A DNA stretch of 64,000 nucleotides from Malachius bipustulatus (GCA_910589415.1 OU342638.1:36863579-36927578), one strand, 5' to 3'; positions 40,809-53,400 are shown, numbered from the stretch's first letter. Translations and numbers: made by a program. The notes: a model not told the origin generated them from the sequence alone.

Positions 40809-41690
40809 TTCGGCACGCTTCTCTTAAACCGGGAACATTTCGCGATTTACGTCACACTTTTTTAAATTCTCGTCCCTGAAGCTGCGATACTTCATCGTTA
40901 ACAAGAAAAGAGTTCCGTTGGATTCGGCAATGTTTGAAAGACGTTCGCGGAAATTTTGGCAGCGTGACATGATGATGTTTCTTTAAATTTAACGCGGATC
41001 GTTAATTTTAATTTATTCTACTAAACCTATTTTTAATAATTAATTATTTCCCCTAACTAACTAGCGAGTGAGTTAATTATTAATATTATTAGAAACTATT
41101 TTTTTTATATCAATCTACTTTTTTGGTTTTGTTAATATTTTAATTTTTTCTTTTGATATATAGGTAGAGACGATTCATCGGCTAAGTAACTAACAAATAA
41201 ACCAACCGGCAATACTAACAACAACAATAATAATAATAATTGATAAATAAGCTAGAAATTTTCATTGTAATACCGTTCGATCTATTTCTATTAAAATAAG
41301 GCAAAATCGACGCGTCCGCCCTCCTCATCCTTTACACCGAACCAAAAGTCACCGCATGTCCGTAATGTTACATTACCGACAAACACTCGACCATCATCTC
41401 TCAACAGGAGAAAGCAACGATCGCGTCACCGTTTCACACACCCTCCGGTTTTACCGCAGCTTCCGCGGATCTGCTGCTCGCGGACCGTTCATCTCGTGCC
41501 GACTCGGCCCGGATCGGACGGGATCGGCGGCTGCCGCAAGTGGTCAATACCACACCGGGATAAGGACGCTCGGGACGTTCCGGGAACTCTGTTGCATCAT
41601 GCAACTGGGACTGTCTGTTTTACGGCCTGCGCCGATACGGGGCGAGGACGAAAAGCGACCCCCTTTCTAATCGCGTTTCTCGTCGCTCAA
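40809..41690. other. Upstream flank of rapsyn
   Basis: Contains the presumptive rapsyn promoter side (TGACGTAA near 40850 on the minus strand). A GC-richer stretch at 41300-41690 contains a plus-strand open frame of 104 codons without recognisable domains; I do not call it a gene. Confidence 0.4.
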
Positions 41691-43680
41691 ATCTGAGCTT
41701 GATTAGCTCAAATCTATTTTACTCAAATCATCCAAGTGGGCAATGTCTCGATCCTGGTCACGGCACCAAAATACCAATCTGGATTAAGACTGGTCAAAAA
41801 TGAGCTCGATTTGCCAAAACATTTTTAAAAGCCGAAATTAAGCCTAATTTTACTCGAATAATACCTTAATTAACTTAAATTATCCCTCAATAATGAGCTC
41901 AAATCATCCCCCAATTAGCTCAAATCTTAATAGTTTTACTAAAAAATATGAGCCTGATTAGCTCAAATCTGAGTCAAATTTAAGCAAAATCGTACTATAA
42001 TTAGCTAGAATTTAAATCTAAATACCTTAATTACTCAAATATAAGTCAAATTAACTTTAATAAGATTCTAATTATCTTGAATTTGAGTCTAATTAGCTCA
42101 AATCGAACTAGTTTGGGGAAAGATCGCTCATTTTTCAGCTGCCATCCTGGTCACGGCACCAAAGTAGCAACCTGGGTTCTAGATTACCTCACCGTTTAAG
42201 AGAGGTTAAATTTTTGTTAAAACACATCTACCAGCCTCATCATTTCCAACCTGAATCTAATTGGATCAAAAATTAGTCTAATTAGTGCAAATATAAGTCT
42301 AATTGACTCAAATATTGGTCTAATTAGCAACAAATTGAGTCTAATTACCTCAAATCAAACTCTAATTAGCTCTAATTTAAGTCTAATTAGTTCAAATCGT
42401 ACCGGCAAAAATTGCTCACATTTATCTGAAATTCCGGGTTGGCTCCAGCTACGTCGAGAGTGAGATTAACTCGACTCAGTTATTTCACTAAAATTGTCCC
42501 CCAGTTATCAATGCCTGCTGTGACGCAACCATCCTGGTCACGGCACCAAAATACCAACCTGTTTTCTGTGTTACTTCACTGATTAAAACTGAGCTAGATT
42601 TGCTAAAAATACATCGACCAGCTCCAATTTGTGTTGAATTAATTCAATTTAGACTCTAATTAGCTCAAATTTAAGCTAAATTAGCTCTATTTTAAGGATA
42701 ATTACTTGAAATCAGACTCTAATTAGCCAAAATTTGAGTCTAATTAACTCAAAAATCGAACCAGTTTATGCAAAATCGTTCGCATTTAACTTGAATCCTG
42801 GTCACGGCACCAAAATGCCAACCTGTTTTCTGGGTTTCTTCACTGTTTAAAACTGAGCTGGATTTGCTAAAAAATACAACGACCAGCTCTAATTAGTGTT
42901 AAATTAAATTAATTTAGACTCTAATTAACCAAAATGTAAGTCTAATTAGTTCAATTCTGAGTATAATTAATTCAAATCTGAGTCTAATGACCTTAAATCA
43001 GACTCTAATCAGCCAAAATTTGAGTCTAATTAACTCAAATCGAACCAGTTTATGAAAAATCGTTCGCATTCAACTTGAATCCTGGTCACGGCACCAAAAT
43101 ACCAACCTGTTTTCTGGGTTACTTCACTGATTGAAACTAAGCCTGATTTGGTAAAACTGCATCGAGCAGCTCCAATTTGTGTTAAATTAACTCAACTGAG
43201 AGACTCTAATTAGCCCAAATTCAAGTCTAATTAGCGCAATTCTAAGTCAAATTAATTCAAATCCGAGTCTAATTACCTCAGATCAGACTATAGTTAGCCA
43301 AAATTTGAGTCTAATTAACTCAAAAATCGAACCAGTTTATGAAAAAACGTTCGCATTCAACTTAAATCCTGGTCACGGCACCAGAATGCCAACTTGTTTT
43401 CTAGGTTACTTCACTGTTTAAAACTGAGCTGGATTTGCTAAAACCGCATCGACCAGCTCCAATTTGTGTTAAACTAACTCAATTTAGACACTAATTAGCC
43501 AAAATTTAAGTCTAATTAGCGCAATTCTGAGTCTAGTTAACTCAAATCGAACCAGTTTATAAAAAATCGTTCGCATTTAACTTAAATCCTGGTCTGGGTG
43601 TATGAGCAAGAGGCTCCAAACCCATATTACCGGTGTGGAGCGACTTTGTCTTACCTACATAGGGAAGACCGATGCTCCCC

Positions 43681-43714
<34 letters not shown>

Positions 43715-43830
43715 TGGTCTCGGCACCAAAATGCCAACCATTTTTCTGTCTTACTTCACTGTTTGAAACTGAGCAAATTGGCTTAAATTAAACTGTAATT
43801 AGCGCAAATTTAAATTTAATTAGCTTACGA
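41690..43830. repeat. Satellite type D (CTAATTAGCTCAAAT)
   Basis: Runs of CTAATTAGCTCAAAT and GAGTCTAATTAACTCAAAT alternate with the anchor ATCCTGGTCACGGCACC at about 41752, 42144, 42530, 42797, 43079, 43366 and, in a variant form, 43711, giving spacings of roughly 265-390 bp. The homeodomain core TAATTA is dense throughout. Confidence 0.85.
43586..43719 (+). mobile_element. Short poly(A) retro-insertion with target-site duplication
   Basis: An insert of about 116 bp (43595-43710) ends in a run of 28 A (43684-43711) and is flanked by ATCCTGGTC at 43586-43594 and again at 43711-43719. The target is exactly the satellite D anchor. The body has no family I can name: either a SINE or a 5'-truncated LINE tail. 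Confidence 0.75.
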
Positions 43831-44750
43831 TGAGAGTCAAGTTTATCTCTAATCTGGAAATTTCTGTTCAAATCGTATAAATTCTCGATAACTTGAGGCA
43901 ATGAAAATTGCCTCAAAGTTAATCAGAAACTTTAGAAATCGAACAGTTTTCCTGGAAAATCCCCCGCCCCCGGTACACACATTATAATTCCGGTGGCAAA
44001 GTTCACAGTTGGGCGTCCGGATTTCCGACGCGGACTCCCTTTCCGACCTTTCGTTACGTAACGGCGGACGTGACCGACCGTCCCGATCTTCGCCTGCCGC
44101 GTGACCGGGTTCGACCTCGACGCTGCACCGAATGGGGGTAATCAGGTCAAACCGAGGGTGGATCAAAGGGCTCCCCGAGCCCGAGCCGACCGACCGACCG
44201 ACCCTCCTCTCGGAGGAGCCGGGCCGGGAGGGAAGCGTGGGACGTCGGTTCTTAAACCCGATGGGAAAGGACATCCTGCAGGATCGGACCGGACGGGGGA
44301 TAGGAAACCAGATCGGCGTAATCTAACGCTGACAAATTAAAGCGGATAATCGGAAAATTCCTAGTTGACACTCCGGGGAAACATAAAGGATGACTCTCCG
44401 GAAAAATATCGTTGGTAAAATATGTTCCGCGCCTCTGGCGACTTACGGCATGAATGTAAGTTTGATTGTGCCGGGTGTCAGGTCGAAATGAAAAATTTCG
44501 GTCGATGTTCTGCTCGATTCTGGTCTGGTGCAGAAGTTTTAATATAAATTGCCCCAATCTGAAAGAGATTCTTTGCCCGAGTTATAAAAAGGCCAAATTC
44601 AAACAGAAATAGCTCAGATTGGATGTTCATTTTCTCAAAATTATCTTGAGCTGGTTTTTTTGATCTGACGCAAATTTTTAACGAAGTCTTGAGAAATCTT
44701 ACCGAGGAATTAATGTATTTTGTTTCTGAGTTACTCATCAATACTTTGAC
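43830..44750. other. Non-satellite gap between arrays D and E
   Basis: Mixed composition with a GC-rich part at 43980-44290. Overlapping open frames on both strands lack recognisable domains. Nothing I can call a gene. Confidence 0.4.
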
Positions 44751-47700
44751 TCATCAGGCTTTGCTCAAATTTAGATAATTTTTGCTCAATTCAGAACAAG
44801 CTAGAGGGAATATTTTAAGAAATTTTCAATTGCATGTCACTTAGTTCCAAATTGCTGAGAAATTTTAAATTCCAGTCCACTTATAACTCAAAATTTGGGT
44901 GAAATCCCAAGTCCGGTTAGCTCAAAATTCTAAATTTCTTGCATTCCGGTTAGTTCAAAATTGATGAGAAATTTTAAATTCCAAGTCCGTTTGGCTGAAA
45001 GTTTGTTTAGAAATTCTAAATTCCAAGTGCGGTTAACTCAAAATTGGGGAGAAATTTTAAATTCCAGTCTAATAATTAGCTCAAAAATATGGAGAAATTC
45101 CAGGTCCGGCTAACTTAAAACTTGTAAGGAATTTTGAATTGCAGGTCAGTTATCTAAAAATTTGTCAGAAATATTAAATTCCGGTCCAATTAGGTCAAAA
45201 TTTTGGAGAAATTCCATGACTGATTAGCTCAAAATTCGTGAAAATTTTAAATTCCATATCTGGTTAGCTCAAAATTAGTAATAAATATACAATTGAAGGT
45301 CAGTTAACTCAAAATTGTTGAGAAATTATAAATTCCAAGTCCGTTTAACTGAAAGTTTGTTTAGAAATTCTAAATTCCAAGTGCGGTTAACTCAAAATTG
45401 GAGAGAAATTTTAAATTCCAGTCTAATAATTAGCTCAAAAATATGGAGAAATTCCAGGTCCGGCTAACTTAAAACTTGTAAGGAATTTTGAATTGCAGGT
45501 CAGTTATCTAAAAATTTGTCAGAAATATTAAATTCCGGTCCAATTAGGTCAAAATTTTGGAGAAATTCCATGACTGATTAGCTCAAAATTCGTGAAAATT
45601 TTAAATTCCATATCTGGTTAGCTCAAAATTAGTAATAAATATACAATTGAAGGTCAGTTAACTCAAAATTGTTGAGAAATTATAAATTCCAAGTCCGTTT
45701 AACTGAAAGTTTGTTTAGAAATTCTAAATTCCAAGTGCGGTTAACTCAAAATTGGAGAGAAATTTTAAATTCCAGTCTAATAATTAGCTCAAAAATATGG
45801 AGAAATTCCAGGTCCGGCTAACTTAAAACTTGTAAGGAATTTTGAATTGCAGGTCAGTTATCTAAAAATTTGTCAGAAATATTAAATTCCGGTCCAATTA
45901 GGTCAAAATTTTGGAGAAATTCCATGACTGATTAGCTCAAAATTCGTGAAAATTTTAAATTCCATATCTGGTTAGCTCAAAATTAGTAATAAATATACAA
46001 TTGAAGGTCAGTTAACTCAAAATTGTTGAGAAATTATAAATTCCAAGTCCGTTTAACTGAAAGTTTGTTTAGAAATTCTAAATTCCAAGTGCGGTTAACT
46101 CAAAATTGGAGAGAAATTTTAAATTCCAGTCTAATAATTAGCTCAAAAATATGGAGAAATTCCAGGTCCGGCTAACTTAAAACTTGTAAGGAATTTTGAA
46201 TTGCAGGTCAGTTATCTAAAAATTTGTCAGAAATATTAAATTCCGGTCCAATTAGGTCAAAATTTTGGAGAAATTCCATGACTGATTAGCTCAAAATTCG
46301 TGAAAATTTTAAATTCCATATCTGGTTAGCTCAAAATTAGTAATAAATATACAATTGAAGGTCAGTTAACTCAAAATTGTTGAGAAATTATAAATTCCAA
46401 GTCCGTTTAACTGAAAGTTTGTTTAGAAATTCTAAATTCCAAGTGCGGTTAACTCAAAATTGGAGAGAAATTTTAAATTCCAGTCTAATAATTAGCTCAA
46501 AAATATGGAGAAATTCCAGGTCCGGCTAACTTAAAACTTGTAAGGAATTTTGAATTGCAGGTCAGTTATCTAAAAATTTGTCAGAAATATTAAATTCCGG
46601 TCCAATTAGGTCAAAATTTTGGAGAAATTCCATGACTGATTAGCTCAAAATTCGTGAAAATTTTAAATTCCATATCTGGTTAGCTCAAAATTAGTAATAA
46701 ATATACAATTGAAGGTCAGTTAACTCAAAATTGTTGAGAAATTATAAATTCCAAGTCCGTTTAACTGAAAGTTTGTTTAGAAATTCTAAATTCCAAGTGC
46801 GGTTAACTCAAAATTGGAGAGAAATTTTAAATTCCAGTCTAATAATTAGCTCAAAAATATGGAGAAATTCCAGGTCCGGCTAACTTAAAACTTGTAAGGA
46901 ATTTTGAATTGCAGGTCAGTTATCTAAAAATTTGTCAGAAATATTAAATTCCGGTCCAATTAGGTCAAAATTTTGGAGAAATTCCATGACTGATTAGCTC
47001 AAAATTCGTGAAAATTTTAAATTCCATATCTGGTTAGCTCAAAATTAGTAATAAATATACAATTGAAGGTCAGTTAACTCAAAATTGTTGAGAAATTATA
47101 AATTCCAAGTCCGTTTAACTGAAAGTTTGTTTAGAAATTCTAAATTCCAAGTGCGGTTAACTCAAAATTGGAGAGAAATTTTAAATTCCAGTCTAATAAT
47201 TAGCTCAAAAATATGGAGAAATTCCAGGTCCGGCTAACTTAAAACTTGTAAGGAATTTTGAATTGCAGGTCAGTTATCTAAAAATTTGTCAGAAATATTA
47301 AATTCCGGTCCAATTAGGTCAAAATTTTGGAGAAATTCCATGTCCGATTAGCTCAAAATTCGTGTAAATTTTAAATTCCATATCTGGTTAGCTCAAAATT
47401 AGTAATAAATATACAATTGAAGGTCAGTTAACTCAAAATTGTTGAGAAATATTAAATTACAGTCCTATTAGCTCAAAATTAGTCAAATTCTAAATTCCAA
47501 GTGCGGTTAGCTCAAAATTTGGGAGAAATTTTAAATTCCAAGTGCGGTTAGCTCAAAAATATGGAGAAATTCTAAATTCCAGGTCCGTTTGGCTGAAAGT
47601 TTGTTTAGAAATTCTAAATTCCATGCGCGGTTGGCTCAAAATTTGTCAGAAATATCAATTCCAGTGCTATTAGCGCAAAATTAGTCAAATTTTAAATTCC

Positions 47701-48055
47701 AAGTGCGGTTACCTTACAATTGGGGGAAATTCTAAATTCTTTACAATCAGGTGGGTTCAAAATTGGTTATTTTAAATTCCAATAAGTCCGGTTAGCTCAA
47801 AATTGATGAGAAATTCTAAATTCCAACCCCCTTAGCTCAAAATTGATGAAAATCTTAAATTCCATGCCTGGTTAGCTCAAAATTAGTAATAATTAAATAT
47901 GCAATTGCAGGTCAGGTAACTCAAAATTGTTGAAAAATTCTAAATTTCAACTGCGGTTAGCTCAAAATTGGTGAAACATTCTAAATTTCAATAAGTCCGG
48001 TTAGCTCAAAATTGGGGAGAAATTCCAAATTCCGTGTCCGGTTAGCCGACACATA
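44750..48055. repeat. Satellite type E (TTAGCTCAAAATT) with 354-bp units
   Basis: The anchor GTTTGTTTAGAAATTC recurs at 45001, 45355, 45709, 46063, 46417, 46771 and 47125, always 354 bp apart, and copies from 45355 on look essentially identical. Each unit holds about seven degenerate sub-repeats combining AAATTCCAAGTCCG and TTAGCTCAAAATT. Flanks (44.75-45.0 and 47.45-48.05 kb) have only the sub-repeats. Confidence 0.92.
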
Positions 48056-48159
48056 TTGTTTCGGTTAAAAATAACGAAATATAGAACGACCAAAATTTTG
48101 AGATTTTTTTGCTCAAAAACGACAGTTCTATATGAGCTCTTTGCCTCAGGTAGGAGAGA

Positions 48160-48610
48160 GAAACGTCAATAAGACGTCATTTTTTGGTGTTCTGCCACAT
48201 CGAGTGACGAGTGACGTCATTTTAACGTCGCTTATTACTTGATGTCACAGAACACCAAAAAATGACGTCTTATTGACGTTGCTGTTATCAAAGACGTTAT
48301 GATTTATTCTAGGCACTTGCTGGGTAAAAAAATCGTCAAAACATTACCATAAAACATGACCAAACTGAAGACTATGATAAAAAAAAACTTACTAAAGACT
48401 TTGCTTATGTATTTAAGTCCAAAGTGTTTATGACGTCAAAAGCACGTTATAATCACGTCCAAGTGTTAAAAGGGGAAGTTTTTTTGACGTCACTAATTAT
48501 TTGTCTTTGTAATTACGTGAAATATCATATAGGTACTTGACGTCACTTATAGGTTACTGACGTCAGCGATCAATAATCACCAAAATATGACGTTATAATC
48601 ACGTGTCAAT
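48160..48610. promoter_or_regulatory. CRE-rich block
   Basis: TGACGTCA or its half-forms occur repeatedly: within both arms of the inverted repeat, at about 48213, 48431, 48483, 48537 and 48556, plus ACGT-containing words such as CACGTGTC near 48602. These are bZIP (CREB/ATF)-type sites. Function is inference. Confidence 0.45.
48162..48280. repeat. Perfect 33-bp inverted repeat
   Basis: Arms 48162-48194 and 48248-48280 are exact reverse complements (outer end AACGTCAATAAGACGTCA), separated by 53 bp. Imperfect pairing continues inward (CACATCGAGT against ACTTGATGT). It could be a small foldback element or a hairpin-forming transcript. Confidence 0.85.
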
Positions 48611-50492
48611 TTTAGTGCCTCTGCTGCCTGGGTGGATTGACAATAATCATAATTTTATATTAGCCCGGTTTGAATGGTACATTAAAAAAGAAGTTGAATG
48701 TTGAATGTAGAGGGGATGATAATCAGGTAGGAAGAATTAGGACGATTTTATTTCAGTATTTTTTTTGTATTTTACCCAACCAAAGTTAGACCAAAAATGA
48801 GATGACCTTGCGATGGTACTAAAATCAAATTTATGGGGTAAAAGGGAGGATTCCCACTTCAGCGTAGCAGAAGAAGGTTTGGGTTTTTTTTTCTAGAAAA
48901 TTTGAGGTTTCTGTTATCTGAGGTTTTAATGTAAACAGCATTTTAACGAATTTTTCTAGAGTAAGAGGGTGGTGGGGTTAATTATAAAGTATAGCGATTG
49001 AAAATTTCCACCACCATCCAGAAGTAAGGGTGCATGATCTGGGGTCAAGTAAGGACTTTAGTGAGGGAAATAGTTAGCTGGAGATTTCTAGCTTGGGATA
49101 AGAGAATAGTTTTGGGTAGGGGAGATAGGTATTAGGAGACTATAGTAGGGGATTCTAGAAAGAAAAAAGAAAAATCTAAGGGGAGATTTCTAGGGGATCA
49201 ATTGATTTTTTTTTCTGATTTTCAAGCGGTAATTTTTTTTTTTTGGGAGTTTCTTGAATCAAAGGTAATAAAAGATTCCAGTGACTATGGTCTCTTAGGG
49301 TTTCTGTCAGGGTTTCTGTAGAATGAAAATCCCAAAATTTAGGGGTATAATTTCTAGGAGCAGAATTTTTTTGAAAAATTGCTTTGAATTGTAGAGGGCG
49401 ATTTCTAGAGTGAATTTTGAGTTTCTGGAGTAAAGAGAAATCCAAAACTTTTTTGTGGGAGAAAATAATGACATATATCCATAAAATAAAAAAGGGGCTG
49501 TTTTAATGCGATAAAGGGTGTTCCCGTTTTCCCTGGATTAAAAAAAAAAAGAATTTTTTTCGCTGATGAATGTTGATCGTGAAAATATTATGAAAGGCGC
49601 CTAAGCTTGGAGGACGCGGCGTCGTTAAAATTAAAACGAGAGTGTTCTTTTTAAAAATTCCTGGCCGCCGAATCGAAAACATTAGAACGGTCGTAGAAAA
49701 TAAAATAGAGAGTCGACGCGCGACACGTACCTGTCCAAACACATTACGTAAATGAGAATTTTAATCCCGAAACCAAGATTGATAATCCTGTTTAATTTTC
49801 GTGACAAAGATCGATCTCTTACGAGCGCGACTTGATGCCGAGCAAATAGAATATGAGCGGGGAATAAATGTAAATTATAAATAAATAATTCAGTCCTGGA
49901 AATCGGGATACCTATCGGGATGATGATGCTATACGAAGTATCGGAGCGGGCGTGGCTTCCCGATACACGTGCCATTGGTTAAGTCTATCAGAGCGGGCGT
50001 GGTTAATCGGCTAAGCCTACTTTATGATAAGTGGACTTTCGGTTTGATTTAATTTTTTTTTTCGCGCAAATAAACAAATAAATTTATAATTATTATGAAT
50101 ATTACATAATAATTATTTGTAGGCGTTGTAAGTTATGATGATGAACATATGTGTCTCTCTTAAGTCTATTAGATATAACACGTGTTGGAATGAGAGAGAA
50201 AGGAACTTTATATATAGAGAGGAGCTCGGGATAAGTGCGTGAGTTTGGAGGGGAATCATTATTTTAAATTTCAGTTTTCAGTTTGCCTGCCTGAGCCCTG
50301 AAACTACTCTCGTGTTTGTGTTTTCCAGTTTTCAACCTTCAGCTGTTCGCTTTTTTTTCCTAAATAAGAGGCTTAATAAATATAACGCGACGTGACTTAT
50401 TATTGAACATTAAGTGCTCGGTATAGGCGGCGATAAATTAAATAATCCAGGAATCGGGGAATCGTCCCTCCCTGCGCTGCGCTGCGAGTAGG
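48610..50492. other. Upstream region of nautilus
   Basis: AT-rich intergenic DNA. Two copies of GAGCGGGCGTGG (49944 and 49991), E-boxes CACGTG at 49966-49971 and 50179-50184, and the TATA-like element below. Short minus-strand open frames at 49.2-50.0 kb lack domains and are not called. Confidence 0.45.
50209..50216 (+). promoter_or_regulatory. TATA-like element of nautilus
   Basis: TATATATA, 284 bp upstream of the nau ATG and 25 bp downstream of a CACGTG E-box. Transcription would begin near 50240. Proposed from pattern and position only. Confidence 0.35.
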
Positions 50493-53400
50493 ATGAATTT
50501 TTATCAAAACGTCTACCAGAGGTGCGCGTCCGATTATAATAAGATCACCCTCGACACCGGCAGGGCTTATCACCCGAAAGTCGATTTCCGCGCCCCGAAA
50601 ATAATCACCAGCCCCGATCAAAATCAAAAAAATTACCCCTCCATCAGATACCCGAGCGGCAGAGCGCACTACATAAACCACCACCCGTCGTCGGAAATCA
50701 AGTCCGATTACGGCCGCTACGATAAGTTTTCGAAAAAATTGGACGAGAAGGGCGCGACCAGATCCGACACCGGTTATCACAGTGCCAGTGCGGATAGTTC
50801 CGACAGCGACGACGATAAGGAACTGGGTCACGTCCTGGAACCGGCCAACACCGGGTGTTCCATTAACGGTCCCAGGAAGTGCTTAACGTGGGCCTGTAAG
50901 GCGTGCAAGAAGAAGACCGTCGCGGTCGATAGGAGAAAAGCGGCGACGCTGCGAGAGAGGAGAAGATTGAGGAAGGTTTGTATATAGCGGGAGTGGTTCG
51001 AAACGATTGCGATTAACGTGCGTGACGTCCCGCAGGTCAACGAGGCGTTCGAAGTTTTGAAAAGAAGAACGTGCAATAATCCGGGTCAGAGGTTGCCGAA
51101 AGTGGAGATACTTAGAAGCGCCATCGAGTATATCGAATATCTGGAGGATATTTTACAAGGATCGAAGAGCAGCGCGGAAAACGGTGTCAAAAATTCTGAT
51201 TTTATCGTAAGTACCATATTTGTGGAAGAATATTTAATATAAATCACCCTTTACTACTGAATTTTAAGCTAGTTACTTGTTTTGATCTAGTACTCGCTTA
51301 TTTCAAATGGAACACCCTGTATATTATATATTTATTCGATAGAGAATTGAGAGAGCTTTAAAAAGAGACCCAACAAGGTTGGTCTGAGATAAACCGTTCA
51401 AGAGCTATTGCGACTTGAATTTTGTTGATTCAGTCTTTAGTTTGACAAAAAAAACGTGGACGGAAATTATTAGAGTGTTCATTATATCCTGTGAAATCGT
51501 TGGGAGTTTATAAATTTGATTTTCAAGCAATGGGGATTCAAGAAATTGGCGCAAGAGCAAGTAACTCGCTTATTTCAAATGGAACAGCCTGTATATTATA
51601 TATTTATTCGATAGAGAATTGAGAGAGCTTTAAAAAGAGACCCAACAAGGTGGGTCTAAGATAAACCGTTCTATAGTTACTGCGACTTGAATTTTGTTGA
51701 TTCAGTCTTCATTTTGACAAAAAAATCGTGAACGGAAATTAGTAGAGTGTTCATTATATCCTGTGAAATCGTTGGGAGTTTATAAATTTGATTTTCAAGC
51801 AATGGGGATTCAAGAAATTAGCGCAAGAGCAAGTAACTCGCTTATTTCAAATGGAACACCCTGTATATTATATTTTTAATCGATAGAGAATTGAGAGAGC
51901 TTTAAAAAGAGACCCAACAAGGTGGGTCCAAGATAAACCGTTCAAGAGTTATTGCGACTTGAATTTTGTTGCTTCAATCTGTTTTTTTGAGAAAAAATCG
52001 TTTACGAAAAATAGTGTGGTGTTCATTAATGTGTAAAATGGTTGGGTAGTACTTATTAATTTGATTTTCATGCAACGAGGATTCGAGACATGGACGCAAG
52101 AGCAAGTAACTCGCTTATTTCAAATGAAACACCCTGTATATTATAATTTTGATTGATAGAGAATTGAGAGAGCTTTGAAAAGAGACCCAACAAAGTGGGT
52201 CTAAGGTAAACCGTTCAAGAGTTATGGAGCTTTTTTCATCATTTTTTTTTACTTTTAGTGACTCTACGCATAAAAGTATACTTTTTCACATTATTGATTA
52301 AAAATTACATAATATTTGAGATATTATAAATTAATATAAATTAAAAATTACAATACCGGTTTGAAACAAATATCGTTCAATATCACATTAAAATTATTCT
52401 TCTTTTTATTCTTAAATTTTTTGGTTCCCAAGTTATTTAGTCAGCACTTATCTTGTCGGAGGATCTTTTTGTAATTTCCATCTCTCTTCCACGTGATTGT
52501 CCTTGTGCGGCGTACCTAAACATTTTCAAAAGCCTCTCGAAAGCCTCTCGAAAGCCTTTTTTATGATTTTTTCCATTTTTCCGTCGGCATTCATTAAGAC
52601 TTACGACCGGGCCTGGAAATTCCATTATAAAACAAAGGGAAAACTCCAAAATTAAGGCAGAAACGAAATAATTAACACCGTTATGAAAACATTATTTTCC
52701 CATCAGCAGCGTATCGTGCACTGCGATATTTCGTGTTCTGCGCCCTCGTTACATTCGCTTTTCCGACAATTTCCCGGGCGTGCGTTTTAATAACGCGGCA
52801 ATTTTTCACTAAATCACGTCCATTCATGCGGGCATTGATAGAAATAATTTATAAGAAAGTGGGCGCTTTTCTTTCGATCTGCTGAGATCTCATGCACGAC
52901 CTGAACTACTTGAACCAGGTGCGTTTCTCTGGAAACGGCGTCATTTTATATCGCTTTGGATTTGATTTGATGGAGCGCGCCGTAAATTTCATCATCGATA
53001 TCCGCGTGTCAGTTATTGTAAATGAGAATGGGAAGATTTAGGGAACGTTATAAAAATATATTTTCCTCATATTCCTCCTTCATATCTGTTCCATCCTTTT
53101 TAATGATTCTAACATTTTATGCTGTAAATTCTGTAAATCTAGACGCATTATACTAGATGGCGTTAGCGCATATTACCATAGTCAGTATTTGCGCGTAAAT
53201 AAAGTCTGATGATGAATCTCTCGAAACGGGCGAAACTTCTATGAGACCATCCTCGTACTCAAGCGAATGTATTAGGTACCTGCGGACTGAATCTAATCGG
53301 TTTATTTCGTTATATAATTAGAATTATAACAGAGGACGGTATGTCGTACAATACGCGAGGAGCACTAATTTTAACCTTACCCAATTAATTAAGCGGTAAA

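Noticed and set aside
41356..41670. A 104-codon plus-strand frame in a GC-rich stretch.
   Set aside because: No recognisable domain, no splice or promoter context, and low-complexity composition.
43849..44340. Overlapping frames of 60-140 codons on both strands in a GC-rich gap.
   Set aside because: All lengths are explained by GC-rich composition; no motif on any of them.
30310..48055. Regularly spaced repeats that could suggest a CRISPR array.
   Set aside because: Spacers are themselves repeated and degenerate, unit lengths are 170-390 bp, and the DNA is clearly an animal genome. These are satellites.
52437..52649. A 70-codon minus-strand frame in nautilus intron 2.
   Set aside because: Basic, low-information sequence with no domain or splice support.
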